A stretch of 15,875 nt of DNA from Flemingiibacterium sp045600005 (GCA_045600005.1 JAZRXB010000021.1:1-15875); one strand, 5' to 3'; shown: positions 1-8,127, counted from the stretch's first letter. Numbers and translations: made by a program. The notes: generated from the sequence alone by a model not told the origin.

Positions 1-1067
1 AGGCGATCGACAGTATGATCCCGATCGGCCGCGGTCAGCGTGAGCTGATCATCGGCGACCGTCAGACCGGTAAGAGCGAGATCGCGCTCGATACCATCAT
101 CAATCAGAAGGGAACCGGCGTGCTCTGCATTTACGTCGCCATCGGTCAGAAGAATTCGACCGTGGTCGGCATCGCGAGCCAGCTGGAAAAGGAGGGCGCG
201 CTCGACTACACGATCATCGTCGCGGCGACCGCCTCCGAAAGCGCTCCGCTCCAGTATATCGCGCCCTATTCGGGCTGCGCGATGGCGGAGTATTTCCGCG
301 AACAGGGCAAGGACGTGCTGATCGTTTACGACGATCTGTCCAAGCACGCGGTCGCATACCGCGCACTCTCCCTGCTCATCCGCCGTCCGCCGGGCCGTGA
401 GGCTTATCCGGGCGACGTGTTCTACCTCCATTCGAGACTGCTCGAACGCGCGGCGTGCGTCGCGCCGGAATACGGCGGCGGCTCGATCACCGCGCTTCCG
501 CTCATCGAGACGCAGGCGGGCGATGTTTCGGCGTACATCCCGACCAACGTCATTTCGATCACCGACGGTCAGATCTTCCTCGAAACCGAGCTGTTCCATT
601 CGGGCGTCCGTCCCGCGATCAACCCCGGTATCTCGGTAAGCCGAGTCGGCGGTTCGGCGCAGCTCAAGGGCATGAAGAAGGTCTCCGGAAAATTAAAGCT
701 GCTCTATTCGCAGTACCGCGAATTACAGGCGTTCGCTCAGTTCGGCAGCGACCTTGACGCGGACACGAAGGCAAGACTGGCGCTGGGCGAGCGCATCGTC
801 GAGGTCTTAAAGCAGGACCGCAACACGCCCATCCGCGTCGGCTGTCAGGTGGCGATCGTTTTCGCCGTCACGAACGGATTTCTCGACAAATGCGCGGTCA
901 GCCGCGTGAAGGAATACGAATTCCGTCTGTACGACAAGCTCGAAGCCGATCACGCCGGGCTGCTCGAACGCATCGAGAGCGGCAAGTGGGGCGACGAGGA
1001 GCCGGCCGATCTGAAAAAGGCGCTCGACGAGTTCAATTCGCTCGTTCTGCCCGAGCTTGGTGAGTGA
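1..1067 (+). CDS. atpA: F-type ATP synthase subunit alpha, 5'-truncated by window edge
   Basis: Non-catalytic nucleotide-binding subunit of the F1 head of the membrane ATP synthase, alternating with beta around gamma. The reading frame is open from base 3 (AIDSMIPIGRGQRE), so the true start lies upstream of the window. Seen: the P-loop GDRQTGKS, the VIVYDDLSKHAVAYR Walker B region, RRPPGREAYPGDVFYLHSRLLER, and the GISVSRVGGSAQ segment carrying the conserved arginine that reaches into the beta catalytic site. The C-terminal helical domain is complete and ends in TGA at 1065-1067. The gamma start codon lies 2 bases further on, so the two are in one operon and probably translationally coupled. 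Only the N-terminal beta-barrel portion is missing. Confidence 0.97.
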   Translation, partial: AIDSMIPIGRGQRELIIGDRQTGKSEIALDTIINQKGTGVLCIYVAIGQKNSTVVGIASQLEKEGALDYTIIVAATASESAPLQYIAPYSGCAMAEYFREQGKDVLIVYDDLSKHAVAYRALSLLIRRPPGREAYPGDVFYLHSRLLERAACVAPEYGGGSITALPLIETQAGDVSAYIPTNVISITDGQIFLETELFHSGVRPAINPGISVSRVGGSAQLKGMKKVSGKLKLLYSQYRELQAFAQFGSDLDADTKARLALGERIVEVLKQDRNTPIRVGCQVAIVFAVTNGFLDKCAVSRVKEYEFRLYDKLEADHAGLLERIESGKWGDEEPADLKKALDEFNSLVLPELGE

Positions 1068-1069
1068 CG

Positions 1070-1894
1070 ATGGGCGCGGATATCAAAGCGCTCCGCACCC
1101 GGATCAAAAGCGTCGACTCGACGCTTCACCTCACGAAGGCGATGGGGCTGGTCGCGTCCTCGAAGATCCGCCGCGCCAACGACGCGATGATGAAGGGACG
1201 CCAGTACGACGATTCGGTACGGTCGGTGATCGACCGGCTGACCGCTTCGCGCGAATGCGCGAAAAGTCCCTATATGGCAGACCGCGGCGAGGAGCTTTCC
1301 CGCACCCGTCTGATCGTCATCGAGGGCGACCGGGGCATGGCGGGCGGCTACAACGCCAACATCGTCCGTCTCGCCGCGTCCTATGAGGGTGCGGAATGGA
1401 TCCCGATCGGCAAGCGCGCGTGCGAACGCTTCGGGGAAGCGGGCGAAGGATGGGTCTCATCCGAGCGTTTCAGTCTCGAAGACGCGGCGGCGATGGCAAG
1501 ATCGCTCTGCGAAGACTTCGCAGCCGGGAAATACGACCGGCTTGGTATTCTGTCAACGAAATACGTCTCGATGCTGACGCAGACCGCGCAGACGACGTGG
1601 GTGCTGCCGCTCGTGCGCCGTGAGGGAACGAAGGAAAACACGATCCTTTTCGAGCCGGACGAGATCAGCATTCTGAACGCCGCGGTCCCCGAATATGTCA
1701 CAGGCGTTTTAATGGCGGCGGTGCGCGAGAGCTTCGCTTCCGAGGTGGCGGCGCGCCGTGCGGCGATGGATTCCGCAGGAAAGAACGCGACTGCCATGCT
1801 GGACGATCTGCATCTTTCGTACAACCGGGCGCGTCAGGGCGCGATCACGCAGGAGATCACCGAGATCGTCGCCGGAGCCGACGCGAAAAACTAA
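1070..1894 (+). CDS. atpG: F-type ATP synthase subunit gamma
   Basis: Central rotor stalk of F1, linking proton flow through Fo to catalysis in beta. The N-terminal helix has the family pattern (DIKALRTRIKSVDSTLHLTKAMGLVASSKIRRA). The C-terminal helix (LDDLHLSYNRARQGAITQEITEIVAGADA) is the other half of the coiled-coil shaft. The protein is 274 residues, slightly shorter than the usual 285-290. I chose the ATG at 1070, since family members begin close to 'M..(D)IK.RI.SV'; a GTG at 1064 in the same frame overlaps the alpha stop and cannot be excluded. It lies between alpha and beta as in standard atp operons. Confidence 0.95.
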   Translation: MGADIKALRTRIKSVDSTLHLTKAMGLVASSKIRRANDAMMKGRQYDDSVRSVIDRLTASRECAKSPYMADRGEELSRTRLIVIEGDRGMAGGYNANIVRLAASYEGAEWIPIGKRACERFGEAGEGWVSSERFSLEDAAAMARSLCEDFAAGKYDRLGILSTKYVSMLTQTAQTTWVLPLVRREGTKENTILFEPDEISILNAAVPEYVTGVLMAAVRESFASEVAARRAAMDSAGKNATAMLDDLHLSYNRARQGAITQEITEIVAGADAKN

Positions 1895-1929
1895 GAGGTA
1901 CAGAGCCTTTTGAAGGAGTTGACATATCA

Positions 1930-3342
1930 TTGGCACAAAATAAAACCGGCGTCGTCGCGCAGGTCATGGGACCGGTCGTCGACGTGCGCTTCGAGGAGGG
2001 CGGTCTGCCCGCCATCAACAACGCGCTGACCATGCCGGTCAAAACGGCGGCGGGCGAGCGCACGCTGACCGTCGAGGTCGCGCAGCACATCGGCGACAAC
2101 ACCGCGCGGTGCATTGCGATGGCTTCGACCGACGGTCTGGCGCGCGGCACGACCGCGACCGATTACGGCGGACCGATCAGCGTTCCGGTCGGCGACAAGA
2201 CGCTCGGACGGATCTTCAACGTTCTCGGCAGCGCGGTGGACGACAGACCCGACCCCGAAGACGTCGAGCGCTGGAGCATCCACTGTCCCGCGCCCGCTTA
2301 CGATGAGCTTTCCACCTCGTCCGAGATCCTTGAGACCGGCATCAAGGTCATCGACCTGCTCTGCCCGTACTCCAAGGGCGGCAAGATCGGTCTGTTCGGC
2401 GGCGCAGGCGTCGGCAAGACCGTCCTGATCATGGAGCTGATCAACAACATCGACACCGAGCACGGCGGACTTTCGGTCTTCACCGGCGTCGGCGAGCGGA
2501 CCCGCGAGGGCAACGACCTTTATAATGAAATGATGGAATCCGGCGTCCTCAACAAGACCGCCTTAGTCTACGGTCAGATGAACGAGCCGCCCGGAGCGAG
2601 AATGAGAGTCGGTCTGTCGGGGCTGACGATGGCGGAATATTTCCGCGACGTCGCAGGACAGGACGTGCTGCTCTTCATCGACAACATCTTCCGTTTCACA
2701 CAGGCGGGCAGTGAGGTTTCGGCTCTGCTCGGACGTATGCCGTCCGCAGTCGGCTATCAGCCGACGCTGGCGACCGAGCTGGGCGCTTTGCAGGAGCGCA
2801 TCACCTCGACGAAGAAGGGTTCGATCACGTCCGTTCAGGCGGTCTACGTCCCGGCGGACGACCTGACCGACCCGGCTCCGGCGACGACCTTCTCCCACCT
2901 TGACGCGACGACCGTCCTTTCGAGAAGCATCGCTTCGCAGGGCATCTATCCGGCGGTCGACCCGCTGGAATCGACCAGCCGTATCCTGACTCCCGACGTG
3001 CTGGGCGCGGAGCATTACCGCGTCGCGCGCGAGGTGCAGCGTATCCTTCAGCGCTACAACGAGCTGATGGACATCATCGCCATCATGGGCATGGACGAGC
3101 TGTCCGATGAGGACAGGAAGCTCGTGTCCCGTGCGAGAAAGATCCAGCGCTTCCTGTCGCAGCCGCTTCACGTATCCGAAAAATTCAACGGTTTTCCGGG
3201 CATTTACGTGCCGCTCGCCGAGACGATCAGAGGCTTTGCCGAGATCATCGACGGCAGGCACGACGATCTGCCGGAGTCGGCGTTCCTGTACGTCGGAACG
3301 ATCGACGAGGCGGTCGAGAAGGCGAAGAAGGGCAGAGAATGA
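1930..3342 (+). CDS. atpD: F-type ATP synthase subunit beta (TTG start)
   Basis: Catalytic subunit of F1 that makes or hydrolyses ATP. Walker A GGAGVGKT is at residues 157-164, the catalytic glutamate lies in GERTREGNDLY (E189), Walker B VLLFIDNIF ends in D251, and the lever segment reads DELSDED rather than the usual DELSEED. At 470 residues it is full length. The start is TTG at 1930, giving MAQNKTGVVAQVMGPVVDVRF, which matches the family N-terminus. AAGGAG at 1913-1918 is about 11 bases upstream, a little far, and no in-frame ATG or GTG fits better. The stop overlaps the epsilon start (ATGA), so translation is coupled. Confidence 0.98.
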   Translation: MAQNKTGVVAQVMGPVVDVRFEEGGLPAINNALTMPVKTAAGERTLTVEVAQHIGDNTARCIAMASTDGLARGTTATDYGGPISVPVGDKTLGRIFNVLGSAVDDRPDPEDVERWSIHCPAPAYDELSTSSEILETGIKVIDLLCPYSKGGKIGLFGGAGVGKTVLIMELINNIDTEHGGLSVFTGVGERTREGNDLYNEMMESGVLNKTALVYGQMNEPPGARMRVGLSGLTMAEYFRDVAGQDVLLFIDNIFRFTQAGSEVSALLGRMPSAVGYQPTLATELGALQERITSTKKGSITSVQAVYVPADDLTDPAPATTFSHLDATTVLSRSIASQGIYPAVDPLESTSRILTPDVLGAEHYRVAREVQRILQRYNELMDIIAIMGMDELSDEDRKLVSRARKIQRFLSQPLHVSEKFNGFPGIYVPLAETIRGFAEIIDGRHDDLPESAFLYVGTIDEAVEKAKKGRE

Positions 3343-3614
3343 ACGTCTTCCGACTGAAAATCGCAACGCCGGGCGGCAATCTGTTCGACGGGACCTGCGT
3401 CAAGCTCGACCTGCGCGGAATCGAAGGCGATCTGGCGGTCATGGCGGGACATATGCCCTTCATGACGGCGGTAAAGCCGGGCGTCTGCCGGATCATGCTG
3501 GAGGACGGCTCGGTGAAGACCGGGACGATCGACGGCGGGCTTCTCAACGTGGCGGCGGACGGTGTGACCGTGCTGTCGGGCGGCGTCCGCTTCGACGAAG
3601 GCTCGCAGAGCTGA
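3339..3614 (+). CDS. atpC: F-type ATP synthase subunit epsilon, short form lacking the C-terminal helices
   Basis: Epsilon sits at the foot of gamma and couples it to the c-ring. The N-terminal beta-sandwich is recognisable: LKIATPGGNLFDG, GIEGDLAVMAGHMPFMTAVKPG, and DGGLLNVAADGVTVLSGG. The start overlaps the beta stop by 4 bases. At 91 residues the protein stops where the sandwich ends, while typical Firmicute epsilon proteins run to about 130-140 residues with two C-terminal helices that can inhibit ATP hydrolysis. Another frame just past the stop gives a short RADEAK-like stretch, but it is too short to prove a frameshift. Naturally short epsilon subunits are known in some bacteria. Confidence 0.9.
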   Translation: MNVFRLKIATPGGNLFDGTCVKLDLRGIEGDLAVMAGHMPFMTAVKPGVCRIMLEDGSVKTGTIDGGLLNVAADGVTVLSGGVRFDEGSQS

Positions 3615-3695
3615 CGAAGCGAAGACGCAGAGCGCCGCGTGAGCAAAACCGTTCCGCGCATTTTGCGGACGGCTTCGGCTCGAAAATCAAATACG

Positions 3696-3733
3696 AAAAC
3701 CGTCCCGCACCGGAAAGGCGCGGGACGGTTTTT
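3696..3733 (+). terminator. Terminator of the ATP synthase operon
   Basis: A perfect 13-bp stem (arms 3696-3708 and 3720-3732, core CCGTCCCGC/GCGGGACGG) has an 11-base loop and is followed by a run of T. It lies 82 bases after the epsilon stop. A weaker hairpin with one bulge at about 3649-3672 precedes it. Confidence 0.9.
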
Positions 3734-3778
3734 CACAGACAGCATTCCTTACAGGACAGGTGAGGGATGCTTTTGAAC

Positions 3779-3818
3779 GAAGCCCCATGTCTTGCGGCGC
3801 GGGGCTTCATTGCGCATA
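3779..3818. other. Short inverted repeat in the gap after the atp operon
   Basis: GAAGCCCC at 3779-3786 is matched by GGGGCTTC at 3811-3818 across a 24-base loop. There is no T tract on the plus strand. It lies between the atp terminator and the convergent propeller gene; function not evident. Confidence 0.4.
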
Positions 3819-3822
3819 ATTT

Positions 3823-3950
3823 GGGTACAGTGCCGGCAGCACGGGCATACGGACGGCAGACCTGTGCCGTCTTCTTTGCGTATATTCCGGTTACAGTACC
3901 GGCAGAACGGGAGACAGCGGCGGAACTGTGCCGTCAGTTCATCTGCGCTT
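3823..3950. repeat. Imperfect two-unit tandem repeat, period about 64-66 bp
   Basis: Two diverged units start at about 3823 and 3889. Each begins with TACAGTRCCGGCAGMACGGG (3826 and 3892, 66 apart) and has CTGTGCCGTC towards its end (3862 and 3926, 64 apart). Unit 1 contains a small inverted repeat (ACGGCAGA/TGTGCCGT). This is the only structure in the 3741-3948 gap, which otherwise holds no supportable gene. It lies just past the 3' end of the minus-strand propeller gene. Confidence 0.6.
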
Positions 3951-5172
3951 ATTTCAGGTATTTTGCCGGGTCGAAGCAGGACAGACGGATGTGCTTCCGG
4001 GCGACGGTGTAGGAGAGATACAGGTCGCTTCCCTCGCCGTACTGGATGAACGGATAGAAGCAGGACGTGTTCATTTTCGCCTGTAAGATCACGCGGCTCG
4101 CGGCGAGACGGTCGGTGTCGACCTTCACGATACCGAGATGCTCGCGGTCGATCGGCGCGTGGAACAGGTACAGTCCGCCGTTATACACGATGAAATCCGA
4201 ACGGGACTGGCTGTCGCCGATCAGGACCGGTCTGTCCCACTTCTTTTCGTTCAGATCGTAGGCGGTCAGGAAGCCGTATTCGGTCTCCGCCTGCTGGCGC
4301 ACGAAATAGTACACCTTATCGCCGATGACGTAGGTCGCGTTCTCCCACTTCGACCAGTTGATGAATTCGGGCTGGGCGACGAATTCCCATGTGATGAGGT
4401 CGCGGCTCTTGATGATCGCGTTGAAATCACCGCTGTAACAGCCGGTGTAGTAACAGGTCACGCCGTCCTCGACGCGGGTCGAGAGCTTCTGCATGATGCC
4501 GATGTCGCTGTACATCTGCTTGACGCCGAGCCCGTTCGCCGCGAGAGCCGCCTTGATGCCGCTCGTGCTGAAATCGTTCGTGACGTCTCCGACCCTGAAA
4601 CGGTTGGGGCGAACGCTGTCCATCACGCCCGACGCGATGTGATAGACGCGGTAGAGACGGTAGTATTTGCCCGAAATGTTCGCGGTCCAGAGGATGTAAA
4701 GCGTGTCGTCGTCCCACGGCATGAGGATGGTGTCGTAGACCTGCTTCACCTCATAGAGCTGGTCGGTCTCAGGATCGCGGAAGGTCTCGCCGACCGTCAT
4801 CACGTCGAGGAAGATCTTGTTCTCCGGATGATCGGCTGGACAGAAGACGAAGCGGGCGGTCTGATTGTTCGGATCCTCCTTCGCGTCCTTCGTCGAAGCG
4901 TAGTAGGTCATGTAGATCACGCCCTTGTTGAACACAAAGGTCGAGACGTGGCACATGAGGTCCTTTTCGTCCGTTTTTCCGGCGTTATACAGCTCCTCGG
5001 ATTTTTCAAAGTCGGACACGAAGCGTTCGGCGACCTCCTTCGAGAAGGCTTCGCCGGCGGCGAGCGCGTCGTTAGAGGCGTTGACGGTGAGGATGGCGGC
5101 AGGGTCTTCGATGGGCGCGCCGGGAATGAGCTTTACCTCCGGCGCTTCAAGATCGGGTGTGAAAATCGACAT
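3949..5172 (-). CDS. Sialidase-like / five-bladed beta-propeller protein, probable glycoside hydrolase-like enzyme
   Basis: A 407-residue protein with the repeating strand pattern of sialidase-like or GH43-like propellers: short hydrophobic strands separated by turns such as DLITWEF, GDKVYYFVRQ, YNGGLYLFHAP and GSDLYLSYTVARKHIRLS. No signal peptide is seen, so it should be cytosolic. The specific GH family and catalytic residues could not be assigned. The start is ATG at 5172 (MSIFTPDLEAPEVKLIPGAPIEDPA) with AAGGAGAAC just upstream. The ribosome site lies inside the last codons of the preceding YgjV-like gene, whose stop is 1 base from this ATG, so the two are translationally coupled. The neighbouring GH39- and GH99-like genes support a role in saccharide processing, which is inference. 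A non-catalytic carbohydrate-binding propeller is the alternative. Confidence 0.7.
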   Translation of the reverse strand: MSIFTPDLEAPEVKLIPGAPIEDPAAILTVNASNDALAAGEAFSKEVAERFVSDFEKSEELYNAGKTDEKDLMCHVSTFVFNKGVIYMTYYASTKDAKEDPNNQTARFVFCPADHPENKIFLDVMTVGETFRDPETDQLYEVKQVYDTILMPWDDDTLYILWTANISGKYYRLYRVYHIASGVMDSVRPNRFRVGDVTNDFSTSGIKAALAANGLGVKQMYSDIGIMQKLSTRVEDGVTCYYTGCYSGDFNAIIKSRDLITWEFVAQPEFINWSKWENATYVIGDKVYYFVRQQAETEYGFLTAYDLNEKKWDRPVLIGDSQSRSDFIVYNGGLYLFHAPIDREHLGIVKVDTDRLAASRVILQAKMNTSCFYPFIQYGEGSDLYLSYTVARKHIRLSCFDPAKYLK

Positions 5173-5173
5173 A

Positions 5174-5695
5174 TCAGTTCTCCTTTTGGGCTTTTTTGAT
5201 TCTGCTTCGGACGGCGGAGAGAGCGATGGAGAAAAGTCCGATGCTCTCGTTGACGACTCCGATCCACGAGCCGACAAAGATATCATAGATGAGGAAGGCC
5301 GCGGATACCGGCGCGCAGATGATCTTCGTCAGCGTGACGTTCTTCAGCCACAGCGAGATCGTGACGAAGGTCGACGCGGCGATCGGCAGGATGTTGATCG
5401 GCGACGAGAAGGTGCGGATCCCAAGTCCCCAGTTGATGAGGATGAACACGACCGGGATGACGGGAGTGTTCGCCCATTTATGCTTTTCGCGCTGCATGAA
5501 GACGCATTCGCGGAAAATGCCGACAAGATTCGGGATCATGCCGCCGTATGCGCCGAGCAGGAAATAGTGTGCGACCCACAGCGCGTCGGCGCAGAGCTTG
5601 CTGATGAGGAGCCGTCTGCGGTCGGACTGCTGATAGATCGAAAAGAGCGCGATCATCGCGCCGACGCCGAAAAGCTGTGCGATGAGATTCTGCAT
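5174..5695 (-). CDS. YgjV-family inner membrane protein
   Basis: A 173-residue polytopic membrane protein resembling the YgjV family (about 180 residues in E. coli). Hydrophobic segments include LIAQLFGVGAMIALFSIY near the N-terminus, the ALWVAHYFLLGAYGGMIPNLVGI region, PVIPVVFILINWGLGI, INILPIAASTFVTISLWL, and a C-terminal YDIFVGSWIGVVNESIGLFSIAL. The start is ATG at 5695, preceded by AAGGGGG at a good distance; the upstream open frame lacks a ribosome site. The biochemical role of YgjV proteins is not established. The fold is reminiscent of small PQ-loop/SWEET-type transporters, and tight coupling to a glycosidase-like gene makes sugar transport an attractive but unproven idea. Transcription starts from the promoter at 5738-5766. 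Confidence 0.85.
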   Translation of the reverse strand: MQNLIAQLFGVGAMIALFSIYQQSDRRRLLISKLCADALWVAHYFLLGAYGGMIPNLVGIFRECVFMQREKHKWANTPVIPVVFILINWGLGIRTFSSPINILPIAASTFVTISLWLKNVTLTKIICAPVSAAFLIYDIFVGSWIGVVNESIGLFSIALSAVRSRIKKAQKEN

Positions 5696-5705
5696 GAGTT
5701 CCCCC

Positions 5706-5734
5706 TTGCTTTTTTCTTTGATCTGTGCTATACT
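5706..5734 (+). promoter_or_regulatory. Sigma-A promoter for the AraC-family gene
   Basis: TTGCTT (5706-5711), 17-base spacer, TATACT (5729-5734). The start would be near 5741, giving a leader of about 64 bases to the ATG at 5805. It is face to face with the YgjV promoter (minus-strand -10 at 5738-5743), so the two probably interfere or are co-regulated. Confidence 0.65.
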
Positions 5735-5737
5735 ATC

Positions 5738-5766
5738 ATTATAACGTCGGGAACCGGAATAAACAA
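5738..5766 (-). promoter_or_regulatory. Sigma-A promoter for the ygjV-like/propeller operon
   Basis: On the minus strand: TTGTTT (5766-5761), 17-base spacer, TATAAT (5743-5738). It lies 43 bases upstream of the YgjV-like ATG. Confidence 0.7.
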
Positions 5767-5767
5767 T

Positions 5768-5780
5768 GCCCGATTCGGGC
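5768..5780. promoter_or_regulatory. 13-bp palindrome in the divergent promoter region
   Basis: GCCCGATTCGGGC is a perfect dyad with a one-base centre. It sits directly upstream of the minus-strand -35 box and in the leader of the AraC-family gene. It is a plausible operator for autoregulation, although AraC proteins usually prefer direct repeats. Confidence 0.4.
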
Positions 5781-5804
5781 AAAAAATAACACAATCTTAT
5801 CAAA

Positions 5805-6701
5805 ATGACAAATATTCAGACCGAAACGAACGAAATGCCCAGCCGCCGCGAAAAACATCCGCGCGGCGTGCTTCCCTTTGAGCTTGCGCCCGAGATCAGC
5901 CGCACGCCGCTGACCGGCACGGGCGCTGCGAACTGGCACGACAATCCCGAGATCCAGCTCTGCACCGGCGGCGCGGGGTATATCCTGCTCGACGGGGTGC
6001 GGTACGAAATGAAGCCGGGCGATCTTGCCGTCGTGAACGCCGGGGTCATCCATTATACCGGCTCGGCGGAGGAGATCCGCTACCTCTGTCTGATCGTCGA
6101 CCCAGGCTTCTGCATCGAAGCGGGCTTCGACCCGGCGGCGTTCGTCTCCCCGTCCTTTTTCCCTGCGGGCGAAGCGGAGGGCGCGGCGGCGGTTCTGCGT
6201 GAGCTTGCGGAGATCTGGCGCCGTCCGGACGACCGTCTGCGGGCGGCGAGACTGCGGATGAAGCTGCTGGCGCTGTTCATCGAGCTTGGGGAACGCTGCG
6301 CGTCCGAGCCGATGCACGGAACGGACGACCGCTCGTTCGGCGCGGTGCGGCGCGCGATGCAGTACATTGAGGTGAATCAGGGCAGACAGATGACGCTCGA
6401 TGAGATCGCCCGGAACAGCTACACGAGCGTGTGCAGTCTGTCGCGCTCGTTCCGGCAGGCGACCGGGCAGACGGTCGTGCAGTATATCAACAGCCTTCGG
6501 ACAAAACGGGCGGCGGAGCTGATCGCGGGCGGCATGACCGTTTCGGAAGCGGCGGTCAGCTGCGGGTTTTCCAATATGTCCTATTTCACGCGTACCTTCC
6601 GCGCGTATATCGGCTGTCTGCCGTCAGCTGTCAGCTGCCGCAGGAAATTCAGAGCGGCGAATCTTCCGGATACTGAAAATGTTTCGTCGGAATCTCCTTG
6701 A
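5805..6701 (+). CDS. AraC-family transcriptional regulator (cupin sensor + double HTH)
   Basis: Likely ligand-responsive activator of the surrounding glycan genes. The N-terminal half (about residues 40-110) has a cupin pattern: WHDNPEIQLCTGGAGYILLDG followed by MKPGDLAVVNAGVIHYT. The C-terminal about 100 residues hold two HTH motifs: MTLDEIARNSYTSVCSLSRSFRQATGQTVVQYINSLR and MTVSEAAVSCGFSNMSYFTRTFRAYIGCLPS. The 298-residue length is normal for the family. The start is uncertain: the ATG at 5805 and the in-frame ATG at 5835 both lack a clear ribosome site. It is divergent from the YgjV/propeller operon, and its stop codon overlaps the -35 box of the GH39-like gene. Candidate binding sites lie in front of the downstream glycosidase genes. 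The effector is probably a sugar (inference). Confidence 0.93.
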   Translation: MTNIQTETNEMPSRREKHPRGVLPFELAPEISRTPLTGTGAANWHDNPEIQLCTGGAGYILLDGVRYEMKPGDLAVVNAGVIHYTGSAEEIRYLCLIVDPGFCIEAGFDPAAFVSPSFFPAGEAEGAAAVLRELAEIWRRPDDRLRAARLRMKLLALFIELGERCASEPMHGTDDRSFGAVRRAMQYIEVNQGRQMTLDEIARNSYTSVCSLSRSFRQATGQTVVQYINSLRTKRAAELIAGGMTVSEAAVSCGFSNMSYFTRTFRAYIGCLPSAVSCRRKFRAANLPDTENVSSESP

Positions 6702-6726
6702 CAAACCGCATGGAGTATGTTATACT
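6698..6726 (+). promoter_or_regulatory. Sigma-A promoter for the GH39-like gene
   Basis: A near-perfect match: TTGACA (6698-6703), 17-base spacer, TATACT (6721-6726). The -35 box overlaps the AraC-family stop codon. An ATGTTT motif at 6679-6684 also occurs upstream of the GH99-like promoters. Confidence 0.85.
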
Positions 6727-6783
6727 CAAAAAAGATGAATGCGGACGGACGACGCCCGGAACCATCGGAAAGGAAACTGACAT

Positions 6784-8127
6784 ATGAGCATCATTCGTAT
6801 CGACACGGCGAAGCCCTGCGGCGCCATGAAGCCGATGCACGCCGTCAACAACGGTCCCGCCGGTTCCAAGGTACGCAAGGGCATGAACAACTACGACCTT
6901 TTCCGCGAGGCGCGGATCCCTTACGCGCGCAACCATGACGCTTCGTTCTACATGGGCTACGGCGGAGAATTCACGGTCGACGTACACCGCATTTTCAAGA
7001 ACTTCGACGCGGACGAAAACGATCCCGCTTCCTACGATTTCGAGATGACCGACGTCTACATGAAGGACGTCGAATCGGTCGGTGCAAAGACCTTCTACCG
7101 CCTCGGCTCGCGCATCGAGCATGAGAAGAAATGGGGGACCTTCCCGCCGAAGGATTTCGCAAAGTGGGCGCGCGTCTGCGAGCATATCATCCGCCACTAT
7201 GACGAGGGCTGGGCGGACGGCTATGCGATGGGTATCGAATATTGGGAGATCTGGAACGAACCCGACTGCCGCAACCGCGACGGCTCGAACCCCTGCTGGC
7301 AGGGAACCGACGAACAGTTCACCGACCTGTTCATCACCACGGTCCGTCATCTGAAAGCCTGCTTCCCGACGCTGAAGATCGGCGGTCCGGCGTTTTGCAG
7401 CGCATGGAACGACCGGTTCAACAAGCTCATTTTCGACGCTCTGAAGGACGCCGGGCTGACGCTCGATTTCTTCTCGTTCCACGGCTATGCGCGCGACCCG
7501 CACAGCTACGCCGAGAGCGGCGACCATGCCTATGAATTATTGAAGAAATACGGCTGCGAGGGAAAGACCGAGCTGATCCTCAACGAATGGAACTACATCC
7601 GCGGCTGGGTCGGCGAGGACTGGATCTATTCGCTGCGCAGCGAAAAGGGGCTGAAAGGCTCGTCGTTTATCGCAGGTACGATGTGTACCGGTCAGAAGTC
7701 GAAGCTCGACATGATGATGTACTACGACGCGCGTCCCTGCGGCATGAACGGAATGTTCGACACCGATTTCCTGACGCCGCTCAAGGGCTACTATCCCTTC
7801 AAGGCGTTCGCCGATCTGTACGACCGGAAGACCGAGCTTGCCAGCGAGTCGGATGAACGGAACCTCTACTGCGCGGCGGCAGGAGACGACAAGGAGATCG
7901 ACCTTCTCGCCTCCTACTATGACGACGACGACACGCTGCCCGCAAAACAGGTCGAGGTGCATTTCGAAAATCTCGGCGGCGCGCCGGTGCAGGCGGACAT
8001 CTATCTGCTCGACGCAGACCATGACCTCACGCTCGTGCGCAGCGAAAAGATCGCGGCGGACGAATATACCGCGTATCTTGACATGAAGCTCTTCACGACG
8101 GTCGAGATCCGGCTGAAAAAACTGTAA
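6784..8127 (+). CDS. GH39-like clan GH-A glycoside hydrolase
   Basis: A 447-residue (beta/alpha)8-type retaining glycosidase. The acid/base motif is WEIWNEPD (E159) and the nucleophile motif is ELILNEWN (E268), placed at the ends of strands 4 and 7 as in clan GH-A. Between them, LKIGGPAF and DFFSFHGY match the usual GH39 order. After about residue 355 a C-terminal beta-sandwich follows (LASYYDDDDTLPAKQVEVHFENL). The N-terminus GAMKPMHAVNNGP is typical of GH39-like enzymes. There is no signal peptide, so it should be cytosolic. The start is ATG at 6784 after AGGAAA at 6771-6776. GH39 covers beta-xylosidase, alpha-iduronidase and others; the substrate cannot be told from sequence. It has its own promoter and a strong terminator. 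Confidence 0.88.
   Translation: MSIIRIDTAKPCGAMKPMHAVNNGPAGSKVRKGMNNYDLFREARIPYARNHDASFYMGYGGEFTVDVHRIFKNFDADENDPASYDFEMTDVYMKDVESVGAKTFYRLGSRIEHEKKWGTFPPKDFAKWARVCEHIIRHYDEGWADGYAMGIEYWEIWNEPDCRNRDGSNPCWQGTDEQFTDLFITTVRHLKACFPTLKIGGPAFCSAWNDRFNKLIFDALKDAGLTLDFFSFHGYARDPHSYAESGDHAYELLKKYGCEGKTELILNEWNYIRGWVGEDWIYSLRSEKGLKGSSFIAGTMCTGQKSKLDMMMYYDARPCGMNGMFDTDFLTPLKGYYPFKAFADLYDRKTELASESDERNLYCAAAGDDKEIDLLASYYDDDDTLPAKQVEVHFENLGGAPVQADIYLLDADHDLTLVRSEKIAADEYTAYLDMKLFTTVEIRLKKL

Noticed and set aside
2563..3366. 267-residue minus-strand frame opposite atpD
   Set aside because: Antisense shadow of a highly conserved gene.
3107..3763. 218-residue plus-strand frame across the atpD-atpC junction
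   Set aside because: Out of frame with both atp genes, arginine-rich and without family resemblance.
4138..5199. Long plus-strand open frame (353 residues) opposite the propeller gene
   Set aside because: It mirrors codon structure of the minus-strand gene in GC-rich DNA; its product is low-complexity and resembles no family, while the minus-strand frame has a ribosome site and propeller motifs.
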